Below, piece by piece: positions 1 to 8,379 of a stretch of 64,000 bases of DNA (positions are counted from its first letter, which is position 1; each line of letters starts with the position of its first letter). Below the pieces are notes generated by a model that saw nothing but the letters and a program-made list of their open reading frames with translations, ran no database searches and was not told the origin of the DNA. Origin of the DNA: Streptomyces europaeiscabiei (GTDB taxonomy: Bacteria > Actinomycetota > Actinomycetes > Streptomycetales > Streptomycetaceae); the NCBI RefSeq assembly GCF_001550375.1, contig NZ_LRTR01000758.1, positions 1 through 64,000 on the forward strand, given 5' to 3'. A program made the position numbers and the translations under genes.

Positions 1-986
1 GGGGCGGGGCGGGCGCCGCCGACCGGCACGAAGAGCATCCCGAGCACGACCACCCCGGCCGCCCCCGCGACCCACAGCGCGGAGCGCGGTTCCGTCCACA
101 GCATGTGGATGGCGAACCCGACTCCGGCGGAGCCCGCCGCGGCGATCCCCAGCACGACCACCACCCCCGGCGGCGTGAGACCGATCCGCCGCAACCGGTG
201 CGCCAGATGGTCGGGCCCACCCCGCCACAGCTCCCGCCCCGCCCGCTTCCGCGACACGAGGACGAGGAGGACATCGGCGGTCGCCACGGCCGTGAGGGCG
301 AAGGGCGCCCCGATGCCGACCCCGTACCCGGACCCGTATCCGACGACGTACACATGCAGCACGCCCCCCGCGAGCACGAAGCCCACGAAGAGGGCCCCGC
401 AGGTGCCGAGCACGACCCGCGCGGGCGGCCAGTTGTGCATCAGGAACCCGGTGAGCGCGGCCGCCAGCACACTGAACAGTGTCGCCAGACCGTCCATGAC
501 CTCGGCCGCCGCACACCCGCTCAACGCGAACGCGGTGATCGCCCCGACCACCCCGAGGGCCCCGTCGGAACGCGTCATCCCCTTGAACCCGTGCACCACG
601 AGGACGATCCAGACGACCCCCGACACCCCGCCCAGCACGCCCAGGTCGCGGTACGGCACGACCAGCGCGGCGGCGACGACCACCCCCGCCGCACCCACCA
701 CCGCGGGAAGCCGCCAGACATCACCGACCAGCCCGAGCACCCCCAGCCCGGCCCCCACGACGATCAGCCACCCCGCCTCGCCCCCCAACGGAGCAACCCC
801 GCTCCTCTCCCCCACCCACGCCACGGCCCCCACCCCGGCCATCACGGCGACGCCACCGAGCAACGGCACCCGCCGCCCCCGCCGCCGCTCCACGATCCCC
901 AGCCGCAGCGCGGGCACGCGAACGGCCGCCGAGAGCAGGGCGGTCAGCAACAGGGCGGAGGCAGCGGCAAGGATTCCGTACAGCAC
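1..986 (-). CDS. MraY/WecA-like (glycosyltransferase 4) membrane protein, partial, catalytic residues degenerate
   Basis: The frame opens with GTG at 986 (VLYGILAAAS) and runs off the left edge, 328 codons seen. It is dominated by hydrophobic segments and follows the order of polyprenyl-phosphate HexNAc-1-phosphate transferases. VHGFKGMTRSDGALG sits where the family has NAFNxxDGxDGL. ARVVLGTCGALFVGF sits where it has ARxFxGDxGSLFLGF. GGPDHLAHRLRRIGL matches the HxxHR-type loop. The usual DD after the early helix is reduced to GDVW, the first Asp of DGxDG is Thr, and the GD of the third motif is GT. By homology the fold would act on undecaprenyl phosphate at the membrane, but the missing aspartates suggest a non-catalytic or altered enzyme. 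It is divergent from the Fe-S reductase gene. The C-terminus is outside the window and no strong ribosome site precedes the GTG. Confidence 0.72.
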   Translation of the reverse strand, partial: MLYGILAAASALLLTALLSAAVRVPALRLGIVERRRGRRVPLLGGVAVMAGVGAVAWVGERSGVAPLGGEAGWLIVVGAGLGVLGLVGDVWRLPAVVGAAGVVVAAALVVPYRDLGVLGGVSGVVWIVLVVHGFKGMTRSDGALGVVGAITAFALSGCAAAEVMDGLATLFSVLAAALTGFLMHNWPPARVVLGTCGALFVGFVLAGGVLHVYVVGYGSGYGVGIGAPFALTAVATADVLLVLVSRKRAGRELWRGGPDHLAHRLRRIGLTPPGVVVVLGIAAAGSAGVGFAIHMLWTEPRSALWVAGAAGVVVLGMLFVPVGGARPA

Positions 987-1253
987 GGATCCAAGTTAGG
1001 CGTGAATGTCACAATTTCTGATGAATAACACGATCATTTTGAAACAGCACGATCGCGTCGACATCGACCCCGGTTCGACAGGGCCGCACTCAGGCAACCC
1101 TCAGCGACGCAGATCACCGCCCCCCTGGCTACAGTGCGGCAGGAGAACTGGGTAGTCTCAGACGGACTGCATAAGTTACCGCTTAGTAATGATCTCTCCG
1201 AGGGGCCCGGCAGGCACCCGGAGAAAGACCCTCGCAGGCCCGAGGAGCCCCCA

Positions 1254-3536
1254 ATGCAACTCGCCGCGATCATCGTGTCGCTGGTCCTGACCGTGGTCGG
1301 CGTTGCGCTCATCGCCCGAGCCGTGGCGCAGATCTACCGGTTCGTGAAGCTCGGTCAGCCGGTACCGGCGGGCAGCCGCACCGACGACCCGAAGGCGCGC
1401 TCGATCACCCTGGCCAAGGAGTTCCTCGGCCACACCCGGATGAACCGGTGGGGGATCGTCGGCTTCGCCCACTGGTTCGTCGCGATCGGCTTCCTGACGC
1501 TGCCGCCGACCCTCGCCCAGGCGTACGGCCAGCTGTTCCAGGCGGACTGGACGCTGCCGGTGATCGGCGGCTTCCTGCCGTTCGAGATGTACATCGAGTT
1601 CATCGGTGTGATGACGATCCTCGGCATCCTGGTGCTGATCGCCATCCGGCTGCTCAACCTGCCCTCCCGGGCCGGCCGCAAGTCGCGTTTCGCGGGCTCC
1701 AAGGCCTGGCAGGCGTACTTCGTCGAGTACGTCATCCTCACCATCGGCCTCGCGATCTACACGCTGCGCGGCCTTGAGGGCGCCATCCACCACGTGGACC
1801 ACTACGAGGCCGGGTACTTCGCCTCGTACCCGCTGGTCCTCGCCTTCAAGGACCTGGACCCCTCCACCCTCCAGAACCTGGTGTACTTCACCGCGATGAT
1901 CAAGATCGGCGTCTCGCTGATCTGGATGATCACGGTCTCGCTGAACACCAACATGGGTGTCGCCTGGCACCGCTTCCTCGGCTTTCCGAACATCTGGTTC
2001 AAGCGGAACGCGGACGGCGCCACGGCCCTCGGCGGTCTCCAGCCCATGACCTCCGGCGGCAAGCCGATCGACTTCACCGACCCCGGTGACGACGACGTCT
2101 TCGGTGTCTCCCAGGTCGAGCAGTTCTCCTGGAAGGGCATCCTCGACTTCTCCACCTGTACCGAGTGCGGTCGCTGTCAGTCGCAGTGCCCGGCCTGGAA
2201 CACCGGCAAGCCGCTGTCCCCCAAGCTGCTGATCATGTCGCTGCGGGACCACGCGCACGCCAAGGCCCCCTACCTGCTCGCCGGTGGCGGCAAGAACGCG
2301 GAGGGCGAGGAGAAGGCCTCCGCCGAGCAGCTCGCCTCCGTGCCCGCAGCCGCCCTCGCCGAGGCCGAGCGGCCGCTGATCGGGACCGTCGAGGAGAACG
2401 GCGTCATCGACCCCGACGTCCTGTGGTCCTGCACGACCTGCGGTGCCTGCGTCGAGCAGTGCCCGGTCGACATCGAGCACGTCGACCACATCGTCGACAT
2501 GCGCCGCTACCAGGTGATGATCGAGTCCGCGTTCCCGTCCGAGGCGGGCACGATGCTCAAGAACCTGGAGAAGAAGGGCAACCCCTGGGGCCTGGCGAAG
2601 AAGCAGCGCCTGGAGTGGCTCAAGGAGGTCGAGTTCGAGGTCCCGGTCGTCGGCAAGGACATCGAGGACCTCTCCGAGGTCGAGTACCTGTACTGGGTCG
2701 GCTGCGCCGGCGCGCTGGAGGACCGGGCCAAGAAGACCACCAAGGCCTTCGCGGAGCTGCTCCACATGGCGGGCGTCAAGTTCGCCATCATGGGCGGCGA
2801 CGAGAAGTGCACCGGTGACTCCGCCCGCCGCCTCGGCAACGAGCCCCTGTTCCAGGAGCTCGGCATGGAGAACGTCGCCGCGCTGAACATGGCGTTCGGC
2901 GAGGACGACGAGGACGAGTCGACGAAGAAGCCCAAGTCGGCCAAGAAGATCGTCGCCACCTGCCCGCACTGCCTCAACACGCTCGGCAACGAGTACCCGC
3001 AGCTCGGCGGCGACTACGAGGTCATCCACCACACCCAGCTGCTCCAGCACCTCATCGACGAGGGCAAGCTGATCCCGGTGACCCCGGTCGAGGGCCTCAT
3101 CACCTACCACGACCCCTGCTACCTGGGCCGGCACAACAAGATCTACACGCCCCCGCGCGAGATCATGTCCGCCGTCCCGGGCCTGCGTCAGCAGGAGATG
3201 CACCGCCACAAGGAGCGAGGCTTCTGCTGTGGCGCCGGTGGCGCGCGGATGTGGATGGAGGAGCGGATCGGCAAGCGCATCAACAACGAGCGCGTCGACG
3301 AGGCCCTCTCCCTCAACCCGGACATCGTCTCCACCGCCTGCCCGTTCTGCCTCGTCATGCTGACCGACTCGGTCAACGGCAAGAAGAACGAGGGCAAGGC
3401 CAAGGAGTCCATCACGGTCGTCGACGTCGCCCAGCTCCTGCTGGAGTCCGTGAAGACGCCCGTCCCGGACGACGACGAGCCCCCGGCGGGCACGGCGGAG
3501 GCGGAATCCGAGCCGGAGCCGCAGCCGGTGAAGTAG
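1254..3536 (+). CDS. membrane-bound iron-sulfur reductase (HdrD/GlpC-like, CCG-domain)
   Basis: A protein of 760 residues. ATG 1254 (MQLAAIIVSLV) is chosen because GAGGAG lies 8 bases upstream; the frame could be read from 1134 but that extension is low-complexity. The N-terminal ~250 residues contain several membrane helices resembling a NarI/HdrE-type quinone or heme module. Two 4Fe-4S motifs follow, CTECGRCQSQCP near residue 302 and CTTCGACVEQCP near 393. Two cysteine-rich CCG-type modules follow (TCPHCLNTLGNEY, HDPCYLGRH, FCCGAGGARMW, TACPFCLVM). The C-terminus is acidic and Pro/Glu-rich. The family moves electrons between quinones and an unidentified thiol or electron-transfer partner at the cytoplasmic membrane face; mycobacteria have a comparable long protein. 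It is monocistronic, with a hairpin terminator 50 bases after the stop. Confidence 0.9.
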   Translation: MQLAAIIVSLVLTVVGVALIARAVAQIYRFVKLGQPVPAGSRTDDPKARSITLAKEFLGHTRMNRWGIVGFAHWFVAIGFLTLPPTLAQAYGQLFQADWTLPVIGGFLPFEMYIEFIGVMTILGILVLIAIRLLNLPSRAGRKSRFAGSKAWQAYFVEYVILTIGLAIYTLRGLEGAIHHVDHYEAGYFASYPLVLAFKDLDPSTLQNLVYFTAMIKIGVSLIWMITVSLNTNMGVAWHRFLGFPNIWFKRNADGATALGGLQPMTSGGKPIDFTDPGDDDVFGVSQVEQFSWKGILDFSTCTECGRCQSQCPAWNTGKPLSPKLLIMSLRDHAHAKAPYLLAGGGKNAEGEEKASAEQLASVPAAALAEAERPLIGTVEENGVIDPDVLWSCTTCGACVEQCPVDIEHVDHIVDMRRYQVMIESAFPSEAGTMLKNLEKKGNPWGLAKKQRLEWLKEVEFEVPVVGKDIEDLSEVEYLYWVGCAGALEDRAKKTTKAFAELLHMAGVKFAIMGGDEKCTGDSARRLGNEPLFQELGMENVAALNMAFGEDDEDESTKKPKSAKKIVATCPHCLNTLGNEYPQLGGDYEVIHHTQLLQHLIDEGKLIPVTPVEGLITYHDPCYLGRHNKIYTPPREIMSAVPGLRQQEMHRHKERGFCCGAGGARMWMEERIGKRINNERVDEALSLNPDIVSTACPFCLVMLTDSVNGKKNEGKAKESITVVDVAQLLLESVKTPVPDDDEPPAGTAEAESEPEPQPVK

Positions 3537-3586
3537 CCCTCCCACAACGGCAGTCGGTACCACGGCAGTCGGTACCACCAGTACGT

Positions 3587-3619
3587 CGCCCCCGGTCTCC
3601 GCCGCTCGGACCGGGGGCG
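3587..3619 (+). terminator. hairpin terminator after the Fe-S reductase gene
   Basis: An 11-bp perfect stem (CGCCCCCGGTC / GACCGGGGGCG) with a 10-base loop. It is GC-rich with no strong T-run, typical of streptomycete terminators. Just upstream, a 15-base phrase (cggcagtcggtacca) is directly repeated at 3549-3563 and 3564-3578. Confidence 0.75.
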
Positions 3620-3644
3620 TCGTCGTGTCACCGCTTCATCGACT

Positions 3645-3707
3645 CACCGTGCATGAGGCTCACCGTGCATGAGGCTCACCGTGCGTCAGGTTCACCGTGC
3701 GTCAGTT
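3645..3707. repeat. 16-bp tandem repeat, 4 copies
   Basis: Unit caccgtgcatgaggct in phase at about 3645, 3661, 3677 and 3693. The first two copies are identical in their core; the last two carry cgtcag in place of catgag. The array sits exactly between the Fe-S reductase terminator and the stop codon of the convergent lipoprotein gene. Confidence 0.85.
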
Positions 3708-4486
3708 CACCGCTCTTCGGCCGGGAGCAGTTCCTCGACCTCCGGCGGCAGGTCGTCGTCCATGCGCACCATGAGGAAGGGCTCCTCGTCCGCCGAGAAA
3801 CGGATGGCTATGGCGTCGGCCGGGTCCAGCCCCTTGACCTCGTACGCCTGGAACGCCGCCGGCTCGGCCGAGGGGTCGACCTCGCCGGGCGTGTCGCCGC
3901 AGGGCACGGCACGGGCCTTCCCCGCCTTGGCGCCCAGCTCGATCCGCGCGTCGCCGTGGTTGCTGTAGCTGTCCTTTCCGTACTCCACGACGAGCGCGCA
4001 CTTCTCCGGACTCTCCCCGCTGCCGCTGTCGCTGTCGCCACTGTCAGGACCGCCGGCATCGTCCTCACCGCCCTGCTCGTCGCTCCCGAAGAGGCGCTCG
4101 GCCGCCTCGTTCACGCCTCCGTCCTCGGTCATGTGGATCAGAACGCGCACTTCGTCCCCCGGTGACTCGCGGACCGCGATCGCGTCCTCGGTGTCGATGC
4201 CCTTGATGGCGTACGCCGTGTAGGCGGTCAGATCCTCGACCGCCACCTGGTCCTCCTCGTCACCGCCCGTGTCGTCGCAGACCGAGTCCCGTGCGGTGCC
4301 CACCTCGGCGCCGAGGGTGTGGTCGACCTTGCCCGCATCGATGTACACCCGGTCGTCGTAGTCCACGGCGAACACGCACGACGCCGAACTCGTCCCGCCT
4401 GTCTCCAGTGCAGCGCAGCCGACGGCCAGGGGGGTCATCGCCAGGGCGGTCAGGGCGATCCGTACACGGGTAATGCTCAGCATCAT
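3707..4486 (-). CDS. secreted lipoprotein of unknown function with duplicated domain
   Basis: A protein of 259 residues starting at ATG 4486 (a second ATG follows immediately). The N-terminus is a lipoprotein signal with lipobox LAVGC at about residues 20-24. The mature part looks duplicated: a CVFAVDYDDRVYID half and a CALVVEYGKDSYSNHGD half are each followed by a YAIKGIDTEDAIAVR or YEVKGLDPADAIAIRF motif. An acidic Gly/Asp/Ser linker joins them. Each half has a pair of Cys that could form a disulfide. It is likely anchored to the outer membrane face. The function is not recognised. A 14-bp tandem repeat lies just upstream of its start. Confidence 0.8.
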   Translation of the reverse strand: MMLSITRVRIALTALAMTPLAVGCAALETGGTSSASCVFAVDYDDRVYIDAGKVDHTLGAEVGTARDSVCDDTGGDEEDQVAVEDLTAYTAYAIKGIDTEDAIAVRESPGDEVRVLIHMTEDGGVNEAAERLFGSDEQGGEDDAGGPDSGDSDSGSGESPEKCALVVEYGKDSYSNHGDARIELGAKAGKARAVPCGDTPGEVDPSAEPAAFQAYEVKGLDPADAIAIRFSADEEPFLMVRMDDDLPPEVEELLPAEER

Positions 4487-4508
4487 GTCTCCTACCGGTT
4501 CGACGGCA

Positions 4509-4576
4509 TGTCTGTCGTTGACTGTCTGTCGTTGACTGTCTGTCGTTGACTGTCTGTCGTTGACTGTCTGTCGTTG
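4509..4576. repeat. 14-bp tandem repeat, about 4.9 copies
   Basis: Unit tgtctgtcgttgac is perfectly repeated at 4509, 4523, 4537 and 4551, with a 12-base partial copy at 4565-4576. The array lies in the divergent intergenic region about 20 bases upstream of the lipoprotein start and 90 bases before the first FG-GAP promoter motif. Perfect conservation implies recent expansion or selection. Confidence 0.92.
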
Positions 4577-4663
4577 CCTCGCACCGCAGACGCACGACCA
4601 CAGCGGAACGTTCGGACGCCCCGGCCCGCCCGATGCCCCAGGAACCTCCCCGGACTCACGTAC

Positions 4664-4688
4664 AACCCGGCCACCCCCTCAGCGGTCT
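4664..4688 (+). promoter_or_regulatory. shared promoter-like element AACC-N17-GTCT ahead of FG-GAP gene 1
   Basis: AACC at 4664-4667 and GTCT at 4685-4688, exactly 17 bases apart, about 125 bases before ATG 4811. The same pair at the same spacing precedes four other FG-GAP genes in this window. It resembles an ECF-sigma-type -35 (AAC core) and -10 (GTC core). The sigma factor is not identifiable here. Confidence 0.6.
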
Positions 4689-4810
4689 CCTGTTTGCCGA
4701 AGCCCTCCCCAACTCCTGTAGAACTCCAGGCGCATGGGGGCGGAACGGGCACCCCATCGACTGTGGACGTCCGCTTCCCGGCGTCCCCGCATGCAGCAGG
4801 AGATCCCCGC

Positions 4811-6298
4811 ATGCACAAGCACCTGCGACTCGCCCTCGCCACGGCGTCCGCCGCCGCGCTGACGGGCGGTCTGCTCACGTTCACGACGGCGACGGCGACG
4901 GCGACGGCGGCCGACCCGGTCCACCACCCCGTGGCCGACTTCAACGACGACGGGTACGGCGATGTCGCGTACTCGGCCGCCGTCGCCACCGTGGACGGCA
5001 GGACGTACGCCGGCCAGATCGTCGCCCTGTACGGCTCGGCGAGCGGCGTCACGTCCACGAACCGCACCACGATCAGCCAGAACACGCCCGGCATCCCCGA
5101 CAGCGCCGAGCAGGGCGACAGCTTCGGCGAGGTCAGCGCGTACGGCGACTTCGACGGCGACGGCTTCGACGACCTCGCCGTGTCCGCGTCCCTGGAGGAC
5201 ACCGGCGGCGACAGGGACACCGGCACGGTCGTGATCGTGTGGGGTTCGTCGAGCGGCCTGTCCGGCGGTACGACGCTGGCGGACCCGGCGCCCTCCCGCC
5301 ACGGCGGCTGGGGCAAGTCGCTGGCCGCGGGCGACTTCGACGGCGACGGCACGGAGGACCTCGCGGTCGGCACCGCGTCGAGCACGGTCCACGTGTTCCG
5401 TGGCGGCATCGGCAAGTCGGGCAAGGCCGGCGGCCGTTACACCGTCAAGGCGCCCATCAGGTCCGATGAATTCACGGGCGCGCTCAACCTCACCGCGGGC
5501 GACGTCAACGGCGACCAGCGGACCGACCTGATCGTCAACGGCATCGAGACCGGCGGCGAGTGGCGCTGGAACGTCAACTACTACGTGCCCGGCACGGCCT
5601 CCGGTCTGTCCGTCGCCGCCGCCCGGAAGCTGAAGCCCGGCATCGTCAGCGCCATCGGCGACATCAACGGCGACGGTTTCGGCGACATCGTGACCGGCCA
5701 GGAGTGGGACCCGACCGACGACCCCGACGTGCTGTCCGCACCCGGCTCCGTCACCGGCGGCAAAGCCAACATCACCTACGGCTCGGCCGACGGCCCGGCC
5801 ACCGCCACGGCCACCGCGCTGACCCAGAACACCGGCAAGGTACCCGGCGCCTCCGAGGCCGGCGACAGCTTCGGCTTCGAACTGTCGCTCGGAGACATCA
5901 ACGGCGACGGCTTCCAGGACCTGGTGGTCGCCACGTCCGACGAGGACCTGAAGGGTGTCGTCGACGCGGGCGCCGTGACGGTCCTCCACGGCTCGTCCTC
6001 CGGCCTGAACACGGACTCCGGCCTCCAGTACTTCACCCAGGCCACGGCCGGTGTCCCCGGCACGAACGAGATCTACGACCACTTCGGCTCCGAGGTGAAA
6101 CTCACCGACGTCACGGGCGACGGCAGGGCGGACCTGACGGTCGGCAGGGCCGGCGAGAACGGCGGCAACGGCTCGGTGGTCTACCTGCCGTCCGACGGCA
6201 CGAAGATCACGGCGACCGGCACGCGCTCCCTCGCCCCGTCCTCCGTGGGCGTGTCGACACACGCCTCACCGAACTTCGGCGGCGAGGCGGCCAACTGA
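4811..6298 (+). CDS. secreted FG-GAP/VCBS repeat protein (seven-bladed beta-propeller), copy 1
   Basis: A protein of 495 residues from ATG 4811 (AGGAGA 9 bases upstream); earlier in-frame ATGs at 4574 onward are in leader DNA. The Sec signal MHKHLRLALATASAAALTGG is followed by an Ala/Thr-rich cleavage region ending near ADP. Seven Ca2+-loop repeats follow: ADFNDDGYGD, GDFDGDGFDD, GDFDGDGTED, GDVNGDQRTD, GDINGDGFGD, GDINGDGFQD and TDVTGDGRAD, each before a hydrophobic strand. VxLYGSASGV motifs link them as in integrin alpha-type propellers. It is predicted extracellular and Ca2+-stabilised; a binding or adhesion role is inferred. No catalytic module is attached. It is closest to copy 2, with near-identical signal and leader. 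Confidence 0.9.
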   Translation: MHKHLRLALATASAAALTGGLLTFTTATATATAADPVHHPVADFNDDGYGDVAYSAAVATVDGRTYAGQIVALYGSASGVTSTNRTTISQNTPGIPDSAEQGDSFGEVSAYGDFDGDGFDDLAVSASLEDTGGDRDTGTVVIVWGSSSGLSGGTTLADPAPSRHGGWGKSLAAGDFDGDGTEDLAVGTASSTVHVFRGGIGKSGKAGGRYTVKAPIRSDEFTGALNLTAGDVNGDQRTDLIVNGIETGGEWRWNVNYYVPGTASGLSVAAARKLKPGIVSAIGDINGDGFGDIVTGQEWDPTDDPDVLSAPGSVTGGKANITYGSADGPATATATALTQNTGKVPGASEAGDSFGFELSLGDINGDGFQDLVVATSDEDLKGVVDAGAVTVLHGSSSGLNTDSGLQYFTQATAGVPGTNEIYDHFGSEVKLTDVTGDGRADLTVGRAGENGGNGSVVYLPSDGTKITATGTRSLAPSSVGVSTHASPNFGGEAAN

Positions 6299-6321
6299 CC
6301 CGGGTCCCCGGTCAGTACGGG

Positions 6322-6347
6322 GGCGCCCTCCGCGAGTGAGGGGCGCG
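6322..6347 (+). terminator. possible weak terminator after FG-GAP gene 1
   Basis: GCGCCCTC and GAGGGGCGC flank a short loop 25 bases past the stop codon of copy 1. The stem has one bulge, so the call is tentative. Confidence 0.35.
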
Positions 6348-6420
6348 GGCGGTGGGGCGTGCGGGCCAGAGGCTGCCGCCGGTGCCCCACCGGTCCCTCC
6401 CTCCGGGTCCCAACAGGCCT

Positions 6421-6483
6421 TGGTCCCACTGGCCCCGCTGGCTCTACTGGCCCCGCTGGGCCTACTAATCCCGCTGGGCCCAA
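6421..6483. repeat. 9-bp tandem repeat in leader of FG-GAP gene 2
   Basis: Seven consecutive 9-mers of the form tggccccgc/tac (tggtcccac, tggccccgc, tggctctac, tggccccgc, tgggcctac, taatcccgc, tgggcccaa). The run ends in an unusually A-rich stretch (caaaaatttc) for this genome, immediately before the promoter-like element at 6505. Confidence 0.7.
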
Positions 6484-6504
6484 AAATTTCTCGAACTCCC
6501 GTAC

Positions 6505-6529
6505 AACCCTCCCGCCACCCCACCGGTCT
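6505..6529 (+). promoter_or_regulatory. shared promoter-like element AACC-N17-GTCT ahead of FG-GAP gene 2
   Basis: AACC 6505-6508, GTCT 6526-6529, spacer 17, about 120 bases before ATG 6649. The flank gtacAACCctcccgcc closely matches the elements of copies 3 and 4. Confidence 0.62.
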
Positions 6530-6648
6530 CTTGTTCGCCAACTTTCCTGTGAAGCCCAGGCGAACTCCGGGCGAACACGGACAGAAGGGCACCCCATTTG
6601 ACTGCGGGACGTCTGCCAGGCGTCCCGCATGCGGCAGGAGATTCCCGC

Positions 6649-8127
6649 ATGCGCAAGCACCTGCGACTCGCTCTCGCGACGGCCTCCGCGGCCGCGCTGA
6701 CCAGCGGTCTGCTCACCTTCTCGGCCGCGACGGCGACGGCGGCCGACTCGGTCCACCACCCGGTGGCCGACTTCAACGGCGACGGCTTCGGCGACGTCGC
6801 GTACTCGGCGGGCGGGGCCACCGTCGGCGGCAAGAAGGCCGCCGGGCAGGTCGTCGCCCTGTACGGCTCCGCGAGCGGTGTGACCTCGACGAAGCGCACG
6901 ACCATCAGCCAGAACACGACCGGCGTGCCCGGCGACGCCGAGGCCGACGACTGGTTCGGCTGGTCCACCGCGTACGGCGACTACAACGGCGACGGTTTCG
7001 ACGACCTCGCCGTGTCCGCGCCGGACGAGGACGTGTCCGGTGACACCGACGGCGGCACCGTCCTCGTCGTGTGGGGCTCGGCCAAGGGCCTCTCCGGTGC
7101 GACCACCATCAAGGACCTGGCGCCCTCGTCCCACGACCAGTGGGGCAAGTCGCTCGCCTCGGGCGACTTCGACGGGGACGGCACCGAGGACCTGGCGATC
7201 GGCAACACGTCGAACCTCGTGTACATCGTCGGCGACGGCATCACCAAGTCCGGGTCGCTCGGCGACCAGTACGGCATCAAGATGGACATCCGCTCCGGCA
7301 AGGGCACGGGCGCGGTCATGCTCACCGCCGGCGACACCAACGGCGACAAGCGGACCGACCTGGTGGTCGACGGCTACGAGACCGACGGCGACTGGGGCTA
7401 CAACACCAACTGGTACGTGCCGGGCGCGGCCGGCGGCCTGGGCGCGGACGGCGGTGACCGGGAGCTGAGGCGCGGTGTCATCACCGGCATCGGCGACGTC
7501 AACGGCGACGGCTTCGGCGACGTGGTCACCGGTCAGGACTGGGACCCGTCCAAGGACGGCAGCGAGCCCAGCGTGCCCGGCTCGTCCACCGGCGGCAAGG
7601 TCCACATCATCTACGGCTCCGCCGACGGCCCGACCACCACGGTCGCGGTGACGCAGAACAGCGGCAACGTGCCCGGCTCGTCCGAGCGCGGCGACTTCTT
7701 CGGCAGTGAGCTGTCGCTCGGCGACATCAACGGTGACGGCAAGGCCGACCTGGTCGTCGGCTCGCCCGGCGAGAACCTCGGCGGTGTCGTCAACACCGGC
7801 GCGGTGACCGTCCTGTACGGCTCGGCGTCCGGCGTGAACACCACCTCCGGCCTCCAGTACTTCGCCCAGTCCACGGCCGGCGTCCCCGGCTCGGACGAGA
7901 AGGACGACCTGCTCGGCGGCGAGGTCAAGCTCACCGACGTCACCGGTGACGGCCGGGCGGACCTGACGGTCGGCTCGTACGGCGAGAACGACTACAACGG
8001 CTCGTTGCTCTACCTGCCCTCCAACGGCACGAAGATCACCACGACCGGCGCCCGCTCCATCGCCCCGTCCGCGGTCGGCGTCTCCACCTCCGGCCAGCCG
8101 GTCTTCGGCGCGAACGCGGCCAACTGA
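6649..8127 (+). CDS. secreted FG-GAP/VCBS repeat protein, copy 2
   Basis: A protein of 492 residues from ATG 6649, preceded by GGCAGGAGATTCCCGC as in copy 1. Signal peptide MRKHLRLALATASAAALTSG, cleaved around TATAADS. Seven Ca2+ loops: ADFNGDGFGD, GDYNGDGFDD, GDFDGDGTED, GDTNGDKRTD, GDVNGDGFGD, GDINGDGKAD and TDVTGDGRAD. It is the nearest paralogue of copy 1 along the full length, including 5' leader and promoter-like element, so the pair is a segmental duplication. A terminator follows at 8157. Confidence 0.9.
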   Translation: MRKHLRLALATASAAALTSGLLTFSAATATAADSVHHPVADFNGDGFGDVAYSAGGATVGGKKAAGQVVALYGSASGVTSTKRTTISQNTTGVPGDAEADDWFGWSTAYGDYNGDGFDDLAVSAPDEDVSGDTDGGTVLVVWGSAKGLSGATTIKDLAPSSHDQWGKSLASGDFDGDGTEDLAIGNTSNLVYIVGDGITKSGSLGDQYGIKMDIRSGKGTGAVMLTAGDTNGDKRTDLVVDGYETDGDWGYNTNWYVPGAAGGLGADGGDRELRRGVITGIGDVNGDGFGDVVTGQDWDPSKDGSEPSVPGSSTGGKVHIIYGSADGPTTTVAVTQNSGNVPGSSERGDFFGSELSLGDINGDGKADLVVGSPGENLGGVVNTGAVTVLYGSASGVNTTSGLQYFAQSTAGVPGSDEKDDLLGGEVKLTDVTGDGRADLTVGSYGENDYNGSLLYLPSNGTKITTTGARSIAPSAVGVSTSGQPVFGANAAN

Positions 8128-8156
8128 GCACCGGCTGACATGCACGGCCTGTGAAG

Positions 8157-8186
8157 GGGGCCCGCATCCGACAAGGTGCGGGCCCC
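8157..8186 (+). terminator. hairpin terminator after FG-GAP gene 2
   Basis: A 10-bp perfect stem GGGGCCCGCA / TGCGGGCCCC with a 10-base loop, 30 bases after the stop codon. Confidence 0.75.
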
Positions 8187-8258
8187 TCACACACGAGGAG
8201 CGGACCTTCCCACACGAGGTGCGGGCCGCGACCCCGAGCGTTCACCGAACTCCCGGGC

Positions 8259-8283
8259 AACCCTCCCGCCCCTCCACCGTTCT
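8259..8283 (+). promoter_or_regulatory. shared promoter-like element AACC-N17-TTCT ahead of FG-GAP gene 3
   Basis: AACC 8259-8262 and TTCT 8280-8283, spacer 17. The second box has T for G at its first base. It is about 97 bases before the TTG start at 8380. Confidence 0.55.
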
Positions 8284-8379
8284 CCTGCCCGCACACCCTT
8301 ACGACGACTTCGTACACCCCTACGACGGCAGTGGGGCCCGCCGCGCTCGGCGCGCGCCCTCCTCCCTCCTGGAGTCCCC

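Noticed and set aside
103..1028. Plus-strand frames of ~300 residues over the left edge
   Set aside because: Pro/Arg/Thr-rich translations typical of antisense GC-rich DNA; the minus strand encodes a clear membrane protein with family motifs.
1176..3578. 800-residue minus-strand frame opposite the Fe-S reductase
   Set aside because: Composition is Val/Gly/Leu/Asp/Arg low complexity with no domain; it is the complement of a well-supported gene.
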